A stretch of 7,431 nucleotides of DNA from Paracoccaceae bacterium (GTDB lineage: Bacteria; Pseudomonadota; Alphaproteobacteria; Rhodobacterales; Rhodobacteraceae). Position numbers and translations under genes: made by a program. The stretch spans positions 1-7,431 of the forward strand of contig SPLB01000197.1 of assembly GCA_004566265.1 (NCBI GenBank), in the 5' to 3' direction. The notes beneath the pieces were generated by a model. That model worked only from the letters and a program-made list of their open reading frames with translations. It was not told the origin of the DNA and searched no databases. Shown in pieces: positions 7,284 through 7,431 of the stretch. Numbering within the stretch: position 1 is the stretch's first letter; each line of letters opens with the position of its first letter.

Positions 7284-7431
7284 TGGTAATCCCCCCATTG
7301 TTAATGGGGCTCAGCCGTAGAATTCATGCGGCTGATTTGAGCTTCATGGCAGGTGTGATACCACCGATGGCCCTGTTGGGCCGGTCGTTACTGTAAGTCC
7401 AGAGCCATGTCGTGGCCTGATCTTGGGCCTC
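7284..7431 (-). mobile_element. End of an IS3-family insertion sequence (truncated by the window edge)
   Basis: The transposase 3' end (7324-7431, minus strand) is followed by 40 nt of noncoding sequence ending in what reads, on the plus strand, as TGGTAATCCCCCC (7284-7296). It begins with TG as IS3-family terminal repeats do. A hairpin, CCCCATT (7293-7299) with AATGGGG (7303-7309), lies just inside the end. The other end and any target duplication lie outside the window, so the boundary at 7284 is inferred. Confidence 0.6.
7324..7431 (-). CDS. IS3-family transposase OrfB, C-terminal end (partial)
   Basis: The last 35 codons of a DDE transposase, entering from the right edge and ending at TGA (7326-7324). 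The reading WLWTYSNDRPNRAIGGITPA followed by MKLKSAA is the typical C-terminal tail of the integrase-core domain of IS3-family OrfB, with the YxNxxRPN-like core and the GGxTPxxKL ending. The catalytic DDE residues are outside the window, so whether the copy is active cannot be judged. The gene points towards lysE, convergent with it. Confidence 0.88.
   Translation of the reverse strand, partial: EAQDQATTWLWTYSNDRPNRAIGGITPAMKLKSAA

Noticed and set aside
1..7431. CRISPR array, tRNA, riboswitch, toxin-antitoxin or phage-defence system
   Set aside because: No regularly spaced repeats, tRNA-like folds or recognisable defence proteins were seen; the genes present belong to known families.

Overview
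The window looks like a moderately GC-rich alphaproteobacterium, probably of the Rhodobacterales (Roseobacter type). This is inferred from codon use and from the combination of a tripartite TRAP transporter, a COG3492-type MarR-like regulator and an IS3-family element. No rRNA, tRNA or CRISPR array was seen.

Layout. (1) Positions 1-2775, minus strand: the first 925 codons of a fused HyuA-HyuB protein of the ATP-dependent 5-oxoprolinase/hydantoinase family. It is open without a stop and runs off the left edge. (2) Positions 2776-2886: a compact divergent promoter region whose centre is a 21-bp near-perfect palindrome overlapping back-to-back -35 elements. (3) Positions 2887-5782, plus strand: a complete TRAP transporter operon, dctP (periplasmic binding protein), dctQ (small membrane subunit) and dctM (large membrane subunit), with a hairpin/T-run between dctP and dctQ. 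(4) Positions 5802-6317, minus strand: a winged-helix MarR-like regulator, convergent with dctM. (5) Positions 6318-6575: an intergenic stretch with candidate operator palindromes and a possible gene remnant. (6) Positions 6576-7202, plus strand: a LysE/RhtB-family exporter. (7) From about 7284 to the right edge, minus strand: one end of an IS3-family insertion sequence with the last 35 codons of its OrfB transposase.

How it may work together (inference): the TRAP system imports a small carboxylate, plausibly pyroglutamate (5-oxoproline) or a related cyclic amide. The divergently transcribed oxoprolinase hydrolyses it with ATP, to glutamate if the substrate is 5-oxoproline. One operator between the two transcripts would co-regulate uptake and breakdown, and the nearby MarR-like protein is the obvious candidate to bind it. 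LysE may belong to a separate unit. I found no clearly new system. The most testable points are the shared operator, the transporter-enzyme pairing, and the regulator's ligand and target.
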